DNA of 31,585 nucleotides from Utricularia gibba. Taxonomy: Eukaryota; Streptophyta; Magnoliopsida; Lamiales; Lentibulariaceae. The notes beneath the pieces were generated by a model. It was given only the letters and a program-made list of their open reading frames with translations. It was not told the DNA's origin and made no database searches. Positions 1 through 10,788 of this stretch are shown one piece after another. Position numbers and translations under genes: made by a program. Location: the NCBI GenBank assembly GCA_002189035.1, contig NEEC01000157.1, forward strand, positions 1 through 31,585. Reading direction: 5' to 3'. The first letter of the stretch is position 1. Every line of letters starts with the position of its first letter.

Positions 1-299
1 AGGGACCAGTCGCCGGTCAGAGGGATGGTTGATTCCTATCAACTGCTTTCTCTTTCATGATTTAATGTAATAAGACATTTTCCGTAATGATGTATCTCTA
101 TTTGTCTCGTATTCCATGAAGTTAGCCGTAGGTAGAAGAAGGTCGGATGAAAAATCATGACAGGGGAGATGGAAACGGACGTCAAGTTTCCAGCTTTGCT
201 TAACCTTCGTGGAGTCGTGGCGGCCATTTGGGAACCTTCTGTGAGAAAGATGAATACCAGGATGTTATTTCTGAAACAACATTTATACATGATTGAGTT

Positions 300-860
300 T
301 TTTAGGCCGTGAAGATTGCTGCTAAGAGGGCTGTAAATGGAGTCGGAATCGCCACTGATTTCTTCTTCAACCCTTGCCCGAACTGGCTTACCAGATTAAT
401 CACCATCGGAGTTTCCCAAAATAGGACCTTTTGCGCTGCTGATGCCGAATGCCATTACTGCTCCTTTGTGATGTCCTGCAACTGCGACCACCCACGTTCC
501 CATTTCTTCTGGGTTGTTTTCTGTGTCCATAGATTTGTGATCCCTGTTTCCATTAGAAGATTCGCCATTGCTGTGACTCTGAGGGGTTTCCATTGGTATG
601 TGAGTAGGCTGTTGCACCAGCACGTTTTTCTGCTCAGTTTCAGGCACCACATTGTTGCTGCTCGTTAGGCTTCCTGCTGGTAGATTGCGTTTTTTGGGGG
701 TGGAGTAGATGAATATTGGGTTGGACGGCGGCGGCAGAGAGCATGTAGGAAGATGAAGTGGTGAACGGTGATATGGATGGAGTTCCGGGCGTCAGCGGCG
801 GAGGTTAAATCGGAGACCTTGTAGGTGACCACGCCTTGTACTACTCCTAGGATACGGCGT
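300..860 (-). other. Unrecognised coding-like region, minus strand
   Basis: I do not recognise this. On the minus strand an open stretch at 396-650 (extending upstream in the same frame to about 715) encodes a hydrophilic Ser/Asn/Pro/Gln-rich peptide followed by a small Gly/Ala/Val-rich segment (WVVAVAGHHKGAVMAFG). The adjoining region up to about 860 is GC-rich and has coding-like composition in other frames. One of these holds a Ser/Thr/Pro-rich run ending near 640. A plausible 3' splice acceptor (minus strand, near 248) could lead to a further exon at 70-247. The switching of frames resembles the single-base breaks seen in the other genes here, but without a recognised homologue I cannot place them. 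It may be one multi-exon minus-strand gene or a decayed copy. Confidence 0.25.
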
Positions 861-1106
861 TGCAATCACGGAGGGGCAGGCGCAACACTCTGTCAAAGCG
901 GCACAGTTACCGAGGACATCCGCGGAGGAGCACATTCACCATTCGGCGGCGGCGCCTTATCAACCCACACTGCGGCGGCGCTGAATAAACGATTTTACAA
1001 GACTGAAATCACCCCCAACCCTACGTCCCAACGGCGACGCATGTCCCATTACGTGTCCCGATCCGCACTCGGCTCCACCGGACACATCTGAAACGACCCG
1101 GAGGCG

Positions 1107-1126
1107 CACGTGATTGGATACACGTG
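1107..1126. promoter_or_regulatory. Paired G-boxes (CACGTG x2)
   Basis: Two perfect CACGTG palindromes lie at 1107-1112 and 1121-1126 with an ATTGG (inverted CCAAT) between them. They lie upstream of the coding-like minus-strand region and in a GC-rich patch that ends abruptly in AT-rich DNA. G-boxes are bound by bHLH and bZIP factors. The pairing suggests a light- or ABA-responsive promoter, which is inference. Confidence 0.4.
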
Positions 1127-1139
1127 CCCACTACAAACC

Positions 1140-2270
1140 GCGACCAAATAAATCATAATAAAATAATCATTTTTCAAATATATCTTATTTTTAAAAACTA
1201 TTTCATGGGACGTAATCTATGTAATAAAAGTGGGGCGTCAATTGTAATAAAATAATTATTTCGCTTCCGATACGGTGCCGACTCCTGCGACTCATTTAAA
1301 GCCACGCCCTGACACGTATACCCTACGAACAAATGCACTCCTCTCAAATAAGCTCCGCCCCTGCCCCCTCATCATCGTCCAATCATCCTTTCACACAACT
1401 CCTCCGTCACCATCCATTTTTTTTCGGTGTCAATTAAAATAAAAAAAAATTTTTTAGATTTTCTTATTTAAAAAATAAAATCATTTATAATTAATTAGAT
1501 TTAATCTTTTTAATATCATTCACATTTATTATGTATTTGAATTTCACCACAAATAATCCCGTTCGTTCGATAGAATCTTTAATTATAGGAAAAGCATATT
1601 CTATATCATGTTTTTCAATTATATTATGAACTCAAAGCTTCATTAAGTGAATTTCTTCAAACCTATGGATCATGATAAATGAAATAAATAAACGTAAAAT
1701 CGTGAAGAATTGGATAATAGGGTACCTAGGGACATTGAATTGCCACGTTATTGGTGAGTGGATGCGTGAGGCGGACTCCGGGTCGCTGTTGGATGAACCG
1801 GAACCCATTCATTGCCAAAAGGAGCTCGTCATGCCCATGAGTTGGAAGGAGACTGGATTTCCACTTTCCGATTCCTTCGCTTCTCCGACGGCCACCGGGA
1901 TTCCTTTTTGGATTCTAATTTTATTTGTTATTATAAATTTAAATATTTTTTTTTACGTGTAAGTGGGAGCTATTTTTTTAAAATAAAATAGTTATATTTC
2001 ATGTTTAATATAATTTAATAATCAAAACATCAGGCGAAGTCATCATAATCAAGACGAGGGACCGGAAAAGAGCCGCTCCGGTTGGAAGCTAAACGGGGAT
2101 ATTCTGTTTAAGATGTGGGATATTAAAAAAAGAAAAAGAAAAGAATGAAATGAAGAAGCTATAGTAGTAGTCTTCTTCCCTGGTTCTCTGTTCGAGCGCT
2201 AAACCCCGTCTCTGCTTCCTCTGCCACATCCTCACGGAGGAACGGAGAGAGAGAGGGGTTGGGATTTCTG
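1140..2270. other. Intergenic, AT-rich; 5' flank of AAA-ATPase gene
   Basis: No gene seen. Most of the stretch is AT-rich with homopolymer runs (1427-1460). A short open frame at 1672-1962 has no coding features I recognise. The last 150 bases (about 2120-2270) are probably promoter and 5' UTR of the plus-strand AAA-ATPase. Confidence 0.5.
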
Positions 2271-3688
2271 ATGTGGGATTTCAGAGTTTTTTTGATATGC
2301 TGCGTATCGGTACCGGGATTCGCGTACCTGTTTTGGCTCTTCCTCCACCGCACTGCCCTCATCTACGTCCTCAAGAAAGGGTGCGAACGCCTCCTTGATT
2401 TCGTGCACGTTCACCAACGCTTCAGAGTCCCGGAGTTCGAGGACGAGGACGATCGCCGTGAGAATCACCTGTACAGAATCGTTTCCCTCTACCTCAACGC
2501 CCTCCATTCTCTGGAGGACTCCGACTACGCGAACCTGAAATCTGGGAAGAAGTCAAATGAGATTCTTATATCGCCGGAGGGCAATCAGGCCATCGACGAC
2601 GTTTTCCTCGGAGCTCGCGTTTCGTGGGTGAATCAGATCGTCAGGGACGACAGAAACTGCGTCGTTTCAAGGAGCTTTGTTCTCAGGATCAGGAAGAAGG
2701 ATAGACGGAGGATTTTGCAGGCGTATCTCCAGCATATACATTCGGTTTCAGGGGATATCGAGCAGAGGGGAAGCAGCTGAAGATTTACAATAACCTTGAT
2801 GGGAAATGGAGACCAGCGCCGTTCAATCATCCGCGAGTTTCGATTCGCTTGTTATTGATCCTGAGGTGAAGGCCAAAATCAAGAACGACCTTGAGACGTT
2901 TGTGAAATCAGAGCAGAGTTACCAAAATCAGGGCGCGTTTGGAAGCGGAGTTACCTTCTATGTGGCCCTCCTGGTACCGGAAAATCTAGCTTCGTCGCCG
3001 CGACGGCGAAGCAGCTCAATTACGACCTGTATAATCTCAATTTGTGGCAAGTATCCGATGACGCTGATCTCTACGCGCTTCTGTTGCGAACCAGAAGCAA
3101 ATCGGTGGTCGTCGTCGAGGATTTAGATCTGTATCTCAAGGGTCAACCACGGATTTCGTTCTCCGGACTACTGAATTTCATGGATGGTATACTGAATTTA
3201 CAGGATGAGAAGATCACGATCTTCACGATGAACTCGAAGGACGGAATCGATTCGGCGTTGCTCCGGCCGGGGAGAATCGATGTCCATATATGCTTTCCGC
3301 TCTGCGATTTCAATTCCTTCAAAAATCTGGCTAGCAATTATCTAGGCGTAAAGGAGCACAAATTGTTCCCCCAGGTCGAGGAGATCTTTCTGAGCGGCGC
3401 CACCATAAGCGCTGCGGAGGTCAGCGAATTGATGCTGGTTAATCGGAACTCACCCCGAGCACTCAGATCTGTGATCCTAGCTTTACAATCGAACAGCAGG
3501 AATTCCGGAAAATCTATCTCGAGGATCAGCAGCACCCACGTTCGTCGACGGCGGCCGAGATCACCGGCGGTAAAGATCCTACTCCACCGAAAGATCAGTT
3601 CCGTAAGCTGTACGATCGTCTAGGTTTGAAAAGTTGCTCAAAAATTGAACCGTCGGATATAGTCGAGCCAGAGACGATCGTACGGTGA
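2271..3688 (+). CDS. Plant BCS1-like AAA-ATPase (At2g46620 type), frame broken at four points
   Basis: Single-exon member of the plant AAA-ATPase/BCS1-like family, usually membrane-anchored ATPases; the exact role is unknown. The ATG at 2271 gives the family-typical MW start, followed by a hydrophobic N-terminal segment (about residues 5-27) and the AAA-associated N domain (HVHQRFRVPEF...EDSDYANL...GKKSNEI). Next come Walker A (GPPGTGKSS, about 2966-2992), Walker B (VVVVEDLD, about 3105-3128), LLRPGRID, and a C-terminal FRKLYDRLGLK motif near 3600. Reading it through needs four one-base restorations: near 2770 (GGGG run), near 2831, near 2941 (TTT run) and between about 3520 and 3545. All four are losses. 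With them the length is 473 codons plus stop, about the family length. There are no in-frame nonsense codons. It is either a recent pseudogene or a correct gene with consensus errors; I favour the latter. Confidence 0.85.
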
Positions 3689-3939
3689 AAAAGATGTTCA
3701 ATGGTTGCTATACTTGTTTAGCAGTTGGTACTTCAAAGCTGTGTTCATTTATTCACACTTTTTTATTTTTACCTTATTATTATTATTTTTTAATAGGCCT
3801 GTGTAGTGTGTACATTGATATTTGTTATTTATTTTTAGAATTAAAATGTTATAATTCATTGGGCCTTGTATTGGGTTTGGCATTTTTAACCCAACGCCTC
3901 AACATGGGCTCACAGAAGCGGTTAATGGGCCCATAAGTA

Positions 3940-4560
3940 GTTAGTTACCAAGGAGTCCAAGAATCGGTTCGTTCCTTGGGAGAATCGGCTTTATGCCCTG
4001 GCTCAGGCGACGGGTGTGATTCTTTTCAAGAGGCTGTTCAAGATGCCCGTTGAAAGTTTCCGTATTGTTCCTGATTATTCAAATGCAATATTACTGTTGT
4101 CGCGAACTTGTGGTGGAAGGGTGCACTGAAGGTGTTTGATGAAATTCCTGAAGGTTATGATATAGTAGAGATTCAGCATAGAAGGTGAATGGTGAGATAT
4201 TTACCAGGAGCTGATTCGGTTGTTCAGGGTTAAGGAAGAAATATGGAGGAAGGTGATTGTCTGTTGTCAACTGAAGTGATCTACGAATCATGATTATCAG
4301 GTTTCTGCAGACTGTATTTTTCTCAATGTGAGATCTTCTGCTCCAGATAAAGCTGTTACTGATCATGGGTGTGAGGGAAATGCTGAATTTGGATTGAAAT
4401 TTTATGACTTTAAATTGATTCTGGTTTGAGGTTTCAGACTCTTTGGTTAGCCTAAGAAGATTTATTAGGCCATGGGCGCCGACGCCTGGGGTTTGCATCA
4501 ATCCTGAAATGGTGGAACATTTGGATGATCATGTCTTAGTTACTACACACCGTACATGAA
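3940..4560 (+). other. Coding-like relic, family unknown
   Basis: From about 3955 to 4195 the plus strand has codon-like composition (a peptide containing PWENRLYALAQATGVILFK and, after a frame change near 4110, ALKVFDEIPEG). It soon hits stops in all frames. I do not recognise a family; the second part loosely resembles a PPR-type helix but is too short to call. The rest up to 4560 shows nothing I can support. It could be a decayed gene fragment or an unannotated UTR. Confidence 0.2.
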
Positions 4561-4931
4561 TTAAACTTTATATTGCTCGTCCAGCTCCTCCCGAATGGCC
4601 TTCTCAAGCCAAGTTACAGCATCCTCCATCATCTCTGGGCTCAACCTGATCATGAGGACGCAGAACTCCATCTCGTTGAGCACACCATCGCCATCGAGAT
4701 CCCCTTCTTCGACCATCGCCACAGCATCCTCATGGGTCATCCCCTGCAGACCCAGATGCTGGCAGTTCTCTGCAGACTAGCGGATGTGATGAGCCTAAGC
4801 CCTGTCCTCGGATCCGCCAGCATCCGGAACCCAGCGCAGAGCTCCTCCATGAAGGCTTCCACGTCCAGCTTCTCCGCCATCACCGGAAGTAAGTCCTCGT
4901 ACACTTCTTCCATTCCTTCCATTTGTTCCAT
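4561..4931 (-). CDS. PBP1/KIC-like single EF-hand calcium-binding protein
   Basis: Small plant calcium sensor of the PINOID-binding PBP1 / KIC group. Arabidopsis members bind a protein kinase or a kinesin in a Ca2+-dependent way. The N-terminal half reads VYEDLLPVMAEKLDVEAF then EELCAGFRML, as in the family. The single EF-hand loop at residues about 78-89 is DLDGDGVLNEME, with acidic ligands at positions 1, 3, 5 and 12, followed by FCVLMIRLSPEMMEDA. A one-base loss near 4757-4763 separates the N-terminal frame from the EF-hand frame. Restoring it gives 123 residues, about the family length. The start is taken at 4931 (MEQMEGMEE); a TATA box lies about 90 bases upstream. No intron, as usual for this family. 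Confidence 0.85.
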
Positions 4932-5020
4932 GTGAAAACGCTGACAGAATAGCAGTGATGGCAATACAACTAGTTCGTTGTGTTCCTGCTCCTTGCTCTT
5001 GTGGGGGATGGGGTAGTATT

Positions 5021-5029
5021 CTATTTATA
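5021..5029 (-). promoter_or_regulatory. TATA box of the PBP1/KIC-like gene
   Basis: On the minus strand the sequence TATAAATAG lies about 90 bases upstream of the ATG at 4931, with an ACGT core directly upstream of it. Position and sequence fit a core plant promoter. Confidence 0.6.
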
Positions 5030-5239
5030 CGTGGGAGACATGCGTCGCCATGGATTTCAACGGAGCTAGTTTAAATGGCGAAATTACATCAGTATGAATG
5101 AAGAAGGTGAACGGAACCTTCCTCGCATGCCTTAGATACGGCAACGTGGTGATTGATGCTGTGCAGGGGAAGGAAGCCAACTCACCCACCCTCCAACACA
5201 TGGTTGATGATGGTGGCGAGGTTGCTAAGAACCTTCCTG

Positions 5240-6430
5240 GAACCTTCCTATGAATAGTACTTACCCCGTGTGATGATATTTTGGTATTTTATGGCGTTAA
5301 AAAATGAAAATATTAGTAGCTTTCATGACTTGTACGATACGGTCGCGGTAAATAGATCAGAAGCAACTCGGAAATTGTATTCTCAATCTTTATTGGTCAA
5401 GTTACATGTGGTCCATTTTTATAGAAGTCGCCTAAAACTATAGGGCATGCATCTAGTGGTCTTCAGTATTTTAAAAACTGGTTAAATTTATTTTTAATTT
5501 AATTATGAAATTGACTTTATTTTTTAATAATTGATCATATTCAATAATTTTTTAAATATATCAATTATTATTTAAATGAATAAATTCACTACTCGTACCT
5601 AGTTACAAGTTTAGACTGAATTAAAGGACGATATTTCATATTAGTTTTAATTGACTTTATATAATATTATCTATTTAAAACATATATAATTCATAAGTTT
5701 ACATTATCCTCTTTTAGGAAAAATGTTTTGTATAAGATTAAATATTATTTTATTTAAACACATCTCTCTTATCCGTCCATAAAGAATATGAAATATCCTC
5801 ACTAGATCCATGTGTTTAAGTTTACTAGCTAATCATATCTTACGATTTCTATTGTAGCATACATAGAGTAGTCTATTTCCACAATTTTGAGTAAGTCAAA
5901 ATTGTTTTTAAAAGTGGATCTAACTTATGTTTTATGAGTTTTGGTTTTATTAATTTTAAAGAAAAATCCAAATGGATTCAATAATCAGAAATATTAAAAA
6001 TATGTTTAGATTCAATTAATAAAAAAATTTTTGTTATTTTTTCTTATGATACATATGTTAAAATAAATTTTAATTGGATAAAATTGATAAAAGTAAAATT
6101 TTATTTTTTATTATAATTAAATTTGAAAATTTTAAATTTATTCTAATTGATTCTGGAGTCCAACTATAATTTTAAAACGTCAGTTCAACTTATTTATAAG
6201 ATTATCACACGTTGAATATTTTAATAAAAAACAAAACGGGGCCCCATCAAACAATGGGTCAGCAGGATGGTTAATATTTAACATATAATAAAAAATAAAA
6301 AGCCTGGAGGGAGAAGAAGAGGGGGAGCCGAAGCGTCGCCCTCGTTTGCGAGTGTTTGATTCCAGTTCTGCAGTTGTTGAGCTAATCCATTTCTTTGGAT
6401 CCAAGAAAAGTATTGGGGTGTTTCCTGGGG
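5240..6430. other. AT-rich intergenic DNA
   Basis: Very AT-rich with frequent stops in every frame, no recognisable gene or RNA. It contains the promoter side of both flanking genes, which point away from each other. I see no clear terminal repeats. Confidence 0.5.
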
Positions 6431-6515
6431 GTTGTTTCCAGTTGAAGCATTTGTCGGTCGTTGCATTTTCGCCGTTTTTCAACTGAGATTTGTGAATCTC
6501 TTCAGCGGAAAAGGT

Positions 6516-7469
6516 ATGGGTCTTCTCTCCAACGAATTGGGGAGAAATGAGATCAAGCCTGGAGATCATATCTACACTTACAGGGCGGTAATTGCCTACT
6601 CACATCACGGTTAGCGATGTTTTTCAGATTTTCTTTTTTTTTTCTTCTTCGCGATCTGGGCTTTTCTGAATTTTCATCCCTGTGTAGGAATGTAAGGATG
6701 CGGGTATCTCTCTTTAGGTTAAATGTAGTGCCCATCTCTTATTTCTGTCTAGTTTTCCTGTGTTTGTCCTCAATTAGGGCTGATCCGTTTGCAAGTTGCC
6801 TTCTTTGTTGATCTGCTTGGAGATCTATCCAGTAAAATCTTGTTCCACTCACATTGTGCAGGCATCTATGTCGGTGGTGGCAAAGTTGTTCATTTCACCC
6901 GAATCGACACTTTTAACACCACCGGTGATCAACCTTCAGAATGCCCATATTTTCCAGACTGTGGATTCAAGCATCAAAACAGCAGCGTTCTCATTTCCTG
7001 TCTAGACTGCTTCCTCCATGAAGGATCTCTTTATCGCTTCGAATACGGAGTTGCCCCACCAGTTTTCATTGCAAAACTTCGCGGAGGAACATGCACCATG
7101 GCCCCATCAGATGATGGCGAAACAGTTGTTCATCGAGCCATGTATTTGCTTCGAAATGGATTCGGCAAGTACCATATTTTCCAAAACAACTGCGAAGACT
7201 TCGCACTATACTGCAAAACCGGACTGCTGATATCTGAACGTGCTGGCATTGGCACAAGTGGGCAAGCTTCAACCTTGATCGGTGCACCTCTAGCAGCCAT
7301 GCTTTCTTCTCCTTTGAAAAGGCTGATGCCAAGTCCGATTGCGGTGGCCACCGTTTCTACAGGGATGTATTGTCTGAGCCGATATGCAACGGATATCGGC
7401 GTCAGGAGCGACGTAGTGCAGGTAGATGTGGAAGATCTGGCTTCCTGGGAGATTGAGAATCGAAGCTGA
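6516..7469 (+). CDS. LRAT/NC-domain protein
   Basis: Two exons, 6516-6609 and 6862-7469, joined by a GT-AG intron that splits the Gly codon of HHG; 233 residues. The start MGLLSNE followed by [12 protein letters not shown] is typical of plant NC (LRAT-like, NlpC/P60 superfamily) proteins. [15 protein letters not shown] (residues 29-43) carries the putative active-site His, and [10 protein letters not shown] carries the putative nucleophile Cys142. These match the HxGIY...NCEHF pattern of lecithin:retinol acyltransferase. The C-terminal quarter has two weakly hydrophobic stretches (about 175-205) that may associate with membrane. Plant members are poorly characterised; a thioester-type acyltransferase or hydrolase activity is expected from the fold. 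The frame is intact. Confidence 0.9.
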
Positions 7470-7733
7470 GATTCCATGCTTCTGCTCATTTGTTAGTCAT
7501 TGATCTGAAAGTGTCCTAAACAGATGGATGGATTTCCTTGATGTGAAGGTAGGTGTAGAAGATGAAGTGTTCTCTAAGTCTATTAGAAATATAGTTATTC
7601 CTTCTTACTGATCATCCTTAACTAAAAAATTTGTCTGAAAATATGAAATAGAATGAGAGTATCATCACATTTGTAAATAATTTTTAATGTTGTCGAGTAT
7701 ATACAGGTTTTGAAAGTAGATAGGTGTTCATGT

Positions 7734-7749
7734 TATATATATATATATA
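7734..7749. repeat. (TA)n microsatellite
   Basis: Eight uninterrupted TA units in AT-rich intergenic DNA. Confidence 0.8.
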
Positions 7750-8122
7750 CATATTTTACTTAGGTGTATGTGAAAGAATGTGATAATATATATATTTATA
7801 AATGGCCTGTTTGAGGAGTAGTAGTCGGTTTAAAAAATTAAAAAATTAATCATTAAATTATTTTGAATCATAAATTGCAAAATTTAAAACAAATTAAAAT
7901 TGAATTTACAAATGATTGACAATTTTTTTTTAATATTGAAAATCACGAGCACAAGTCGTCGAGACTTATCCAACTCAATGTCGAAACGCTGTCGTTTTCC
8001 ACAGCGACCTTGCACTCTCCCACACTCCGCCACTATGATTAATTTTGATTAATACCAATTTATTTTATAACGTGTACTATTTTACCGCCCTTAGGTTTTA
8101 TTACTAACGAGGGTGATGATGA

Positions 8123-8141
8123 CACGTGGTCCACGCACGTG
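8123..8141. promoter_or_regulatory. Paired G-box/ABRE elements
   Basis: CACGTG occurs at 8123-8128 and again at 8136-8141 (ACACGTGGT and GCACGTGAC contexts), about 500 bases upstream of the ATG at 8648 and probably 100 bases or so from the transcription start. ABRE-type coupling is plausible; regulation itself is inference. Confidence 0.45.
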
Positions 8142-8637
8142 ACTTGGAATGGAGACGCATGAGTGCAACCGCAGGTGAAAGCAGTGGCCTTCGGTTCGGG
8201 ATCAGCGGGGATCCGGGATCTCGGGGGATCAAAGATTAGGACTTTGAGAAGGGGAAACTGCTAATACGAAGGTTATTCAGAGTTCGTTGGTGATGGGCTG
8301 CTGTGCTCACATGGGTGTTCGATTTTCGCCTCCCTTTTTGTGGATAAGTATTGGTGGTTGCTGATATGGGTTTTGGGGGTTTGGGATGGGGAGGGGAATC
8401 GGTTTGCTTCAGAATCTGCTCTCTTTTTTATTGGAAACTGGAATCTGGAATCTGCTTTCACCTAGGTTGTAGATTGGGATTATTGTTCTCTTTGTTTGCT
8501 TTTCGTACGTGAAATATGTATTTGTTTGCTTGAGATAACTGTTCTTTGATGTTATTGGAATTTCGCGTGGATGTGTTTTTGTCGGCTGCATCTGAGAAGT
8601 TTGTGCTTCTAAATCTAGATGGTATTTGCAGAGAGAA

Positions 8638-8667
8638 ATGAGGAGAAATGGCACTAGCAGAAGCTAG
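8638..8667 (+). promoter_or_regulatory. Overlapping upstream ORF
   Basis: An ATG ten bases before the main start opens a nine-codon frame that ends at TAG 8665-8667, inside the main coding region and in a different frame. Scanning ribosomes that use it would miss the main ATG unless they leak, so it could repress translation. The main ATG has the better context (GAAATGG). Confidence 0.4.
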
Positions 8668-10120
8668 AGCTGCTTGGCAGAGAGCCGCGAGTAGGTGCTT
8701 TGTTCAAGAAGATGCAAAGAGAGCTCCAAAATTAGCATGCTGCTCGTCGCTTGCTCCTTTCCAAGAACCTGAGTTGAGGCCTGCAGATGCAGCCAGTGGC
8801 CAAGAAATTCCTCCTGGTGATTTTTCGCGGTTGGATCCGGAACCTGTGTACTGTAATTTATCAACTAGGTCGCAGTGGTGGATGCATCTGCAGCAAGGTT
8901 ATGGACACCAGAGCAGATTAATGGATGAGAAACTTACTGTGATGAGTGACTGTGATGAAACTTCCGATTTAACAGAAGCTTCACAAGACTTTTTAGTCAA
9001 TGAAACTGACTTTGTGATTGTTGATCAGACTTCTGCCGAATCTGTCCTTAGTTCCCAGTTTTTAGTTAAAGAAGAAAAATTCAATTCATTTGACACCTGT
9101 GGTACCAGCATTGATGGGAAGAAAGCTCATGATGGAGTTAAAGCTGTCGAGAGTACTCTTGGTAATTACTTTGATCCAGAATCTTGTGAAAAGAGTGGTC
9201 CATGGTGGCAGAGTGCAGGTGCTGAAGAACTGGCGTTTTTAGTTGCACAAAGATCTCGTGGCATGATTGAGAACTGTGACCTCCCATCACCTCTGACTGC
9301 TTGTGGAAAGACTTCTCGAAGTTCTGAAACAATCTCTTCTTGCCGTCATAGAACTTTCACTCTGTCAAGACATCAAGATCTGGTTCAGTCTCCCAGCCAC
9401 TTGCGTTTTAGTGATCCTTTGACGGCTGATGTAGCTGGCCATAGTGCCTACCCAGCACGGAGATCACCATCAGAAAGTGCATATTGGTAAAATGATCTGG
9501 TTATCTTCGAGCTTGTAATCTATGTTGTTTATCTTCTAATTAATTCATCATGCTTTTAATGCATTATATTACAAAATCATGCACCTTTAGCTTTTTTAAA
9601 AATTGTGTTGTGCTTAGTTTCCTTATTTCTCCATCATTCTTCTGTTTATAGCTCTGCCCTTGGAGACGTTGGGAGGATGGATGGAGATACCTCACAGATA
9701 CTGGATGCTCTGCATCATTCTCAAACACGTGCCAGAGAGTCAGATAACATTGCAAAACAAGCTTGTGAGGAGAAAGAGCACATTATCAAGCTTGTGCTGA
9801 GACAAGCATCTCATCTCTTTGCCTATAAGCAGTGGCTCCGACTTTTGCAGCTGGAGAACAATACATATTTGCTGGCTCTACGCAGTAAGGGTCAGCAAGC
9901 ATTTCCAGGATCTCCATTACTTCCACCTTGGAAACCAATGAGGAGGAGGTCAAGGATCAATACGAGCCGGAGAAAGCCAGACGATAGATCTGGCAGATGT
10001 TGTGGCATTGGCAAGTATGCTGTGGTTTTCGTGGTGGGGTTGGGTCTGGTTGGTGTTGGCTTGATGCTTGGATGGGGCATGGCATGGATGCTCCTCCCTG
10101 GTGATCGATCAAGTTTGTGA
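8648..10120 (+). CDS. Plant protein of unknown function, C-terminal membrane segment
   Basis: Exons 8648-9486 and 9652-10120 (GT-AG intron) give 435 residues with an intact frame. The N-terminus (AEARAAWQRAASRCFVQEDA, then KRAPKLACC) is a conserved block I associate with a plant family annotated as UCP012943-like (e.g. Arabidopsis At4g25170); that assignment is from memory and tentative. WWMHLQQGYG follows at about residues 75-85, then an acidic, Ser-rich low-complexity middle. Exon 2 encodes a helical segment (ILDALHHSQTRARESDNIAK) and LRQASHLFAYKQWLRLL, then a basic stretch (MRRRSRINTSRRK). A single hydrophobic segment at about residues 401-428 ends seven residues before the stop, as in tail-anchored proteins. 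Function unknown. Exon 2 is duplicated at 21057-21500. Confidence 0.85.
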
Positions 10121-10788
10121 TAGTGCACGTCCAACATGCTATGCTGTGCCTGTACCATGTAGTAGTGTATATGTGATGAATGCCATTTGTGTTCCTATCA
10201 AGTGTGCCTGTACAGAAGTTGGAAATTGAAAGCTTAAGCGAAGCTGGATAGTTCATGAATCATTGACATAATTTCTTGATTATATGGACAGGGGAACTGT
10301 TAGTGTAGGATGTTTATGCATGTTGATACATGAAAGAAGGCTTTTTCTCCTGTTTTTTTTTTTTTCTTCATCTCCCAGGTAAAGACTTTAGCAGAGCAGC
10401 CGTACCAGGGAGACAGATGGATGGACCTGTCCGAGCATCGGGCCATAACAATATACTTTGGATATTCAACTATATATAACGGTTTCGTCTACAATTTGAT
10501 TATCTTTCCTTGTAAATATCTTACAGATACGCATGATTTGCTTCAAGGAAAAAACTACAATGATTCCATGGACAAGAAGACTATGGAGTAGGTCCCATGG
10601 CACGGCATTCTGTTACAGTTTCTTTCCACGTTTTCCACCTGCTGTTTCTGTCCTGTGTAAAAACGGTTACATCACTTGTTGAAAAGGGAAAAACAGAAAG
10701 TTTTGATTCGTATTTGAAGTTAAGCTTTCCGCTTCTTTAAAATGATGCTAAGCTTGCAGTGAAAAAGGGGGCATTTCCCATCAAGTCA
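10121..10788. other. 3' flank of the membrane-protein gene and bHLH-1 promoter
   Basis: No gene. Contains the 3' UTR, a poly-T run near 10351 and the bHLH-1 promoter. The whole stretch is repeated at about 21480-22145. Confidence 0.5.
10471..10479 (+). promoter_or_regulatory. TATA box of bHLH-1
   Basis: TATATATAA about 310 bases before the bHLH-1 ATG. The duplicated copy at 21835-21843 reads TATAAATAA, so the element is kept in both copies. Confidence 0.5.

Larger units (their letters stand above)
7470..8637. other. Intergenic region with 3' flank and promoter/5' UTR of next gene
   Basis: After the LRAT gene the DNA is AT-rich to about 7960. From about 8100 it becomes GC-richer and carries paired G-boxes. 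About 8240-8630 looks like 5' UTR with an intron: a pyrimidine/T-rich stretch ends in TTTGCAG just before 8633. No other gene seen. Confidence 0.45.

Noticed and set aside
309-668. 119-codon plus-strand open frame
   Set aside because: Lies opposite the Ser/Pro/Asn-rich minus-strand frame; rich in Cys, Phe and His with no domain, a typical antisense shadow.
825-1091. 88-codon plus-strand open frame
   Set aside because: GC-rich shadow with no recognised motif; it overlaps the minus-strand coding-like region.
1672-1962. 96-codon plus-strand open frame
   Set aside because: Ends in AT-derived hydrophobic residues and has no family features.
4091-4501. 136-codon minus-strand open frame
   Set aside because: Composition is that of translated AT-rich intergenic DNA, no motif, and the opposite strand has better coding signals.
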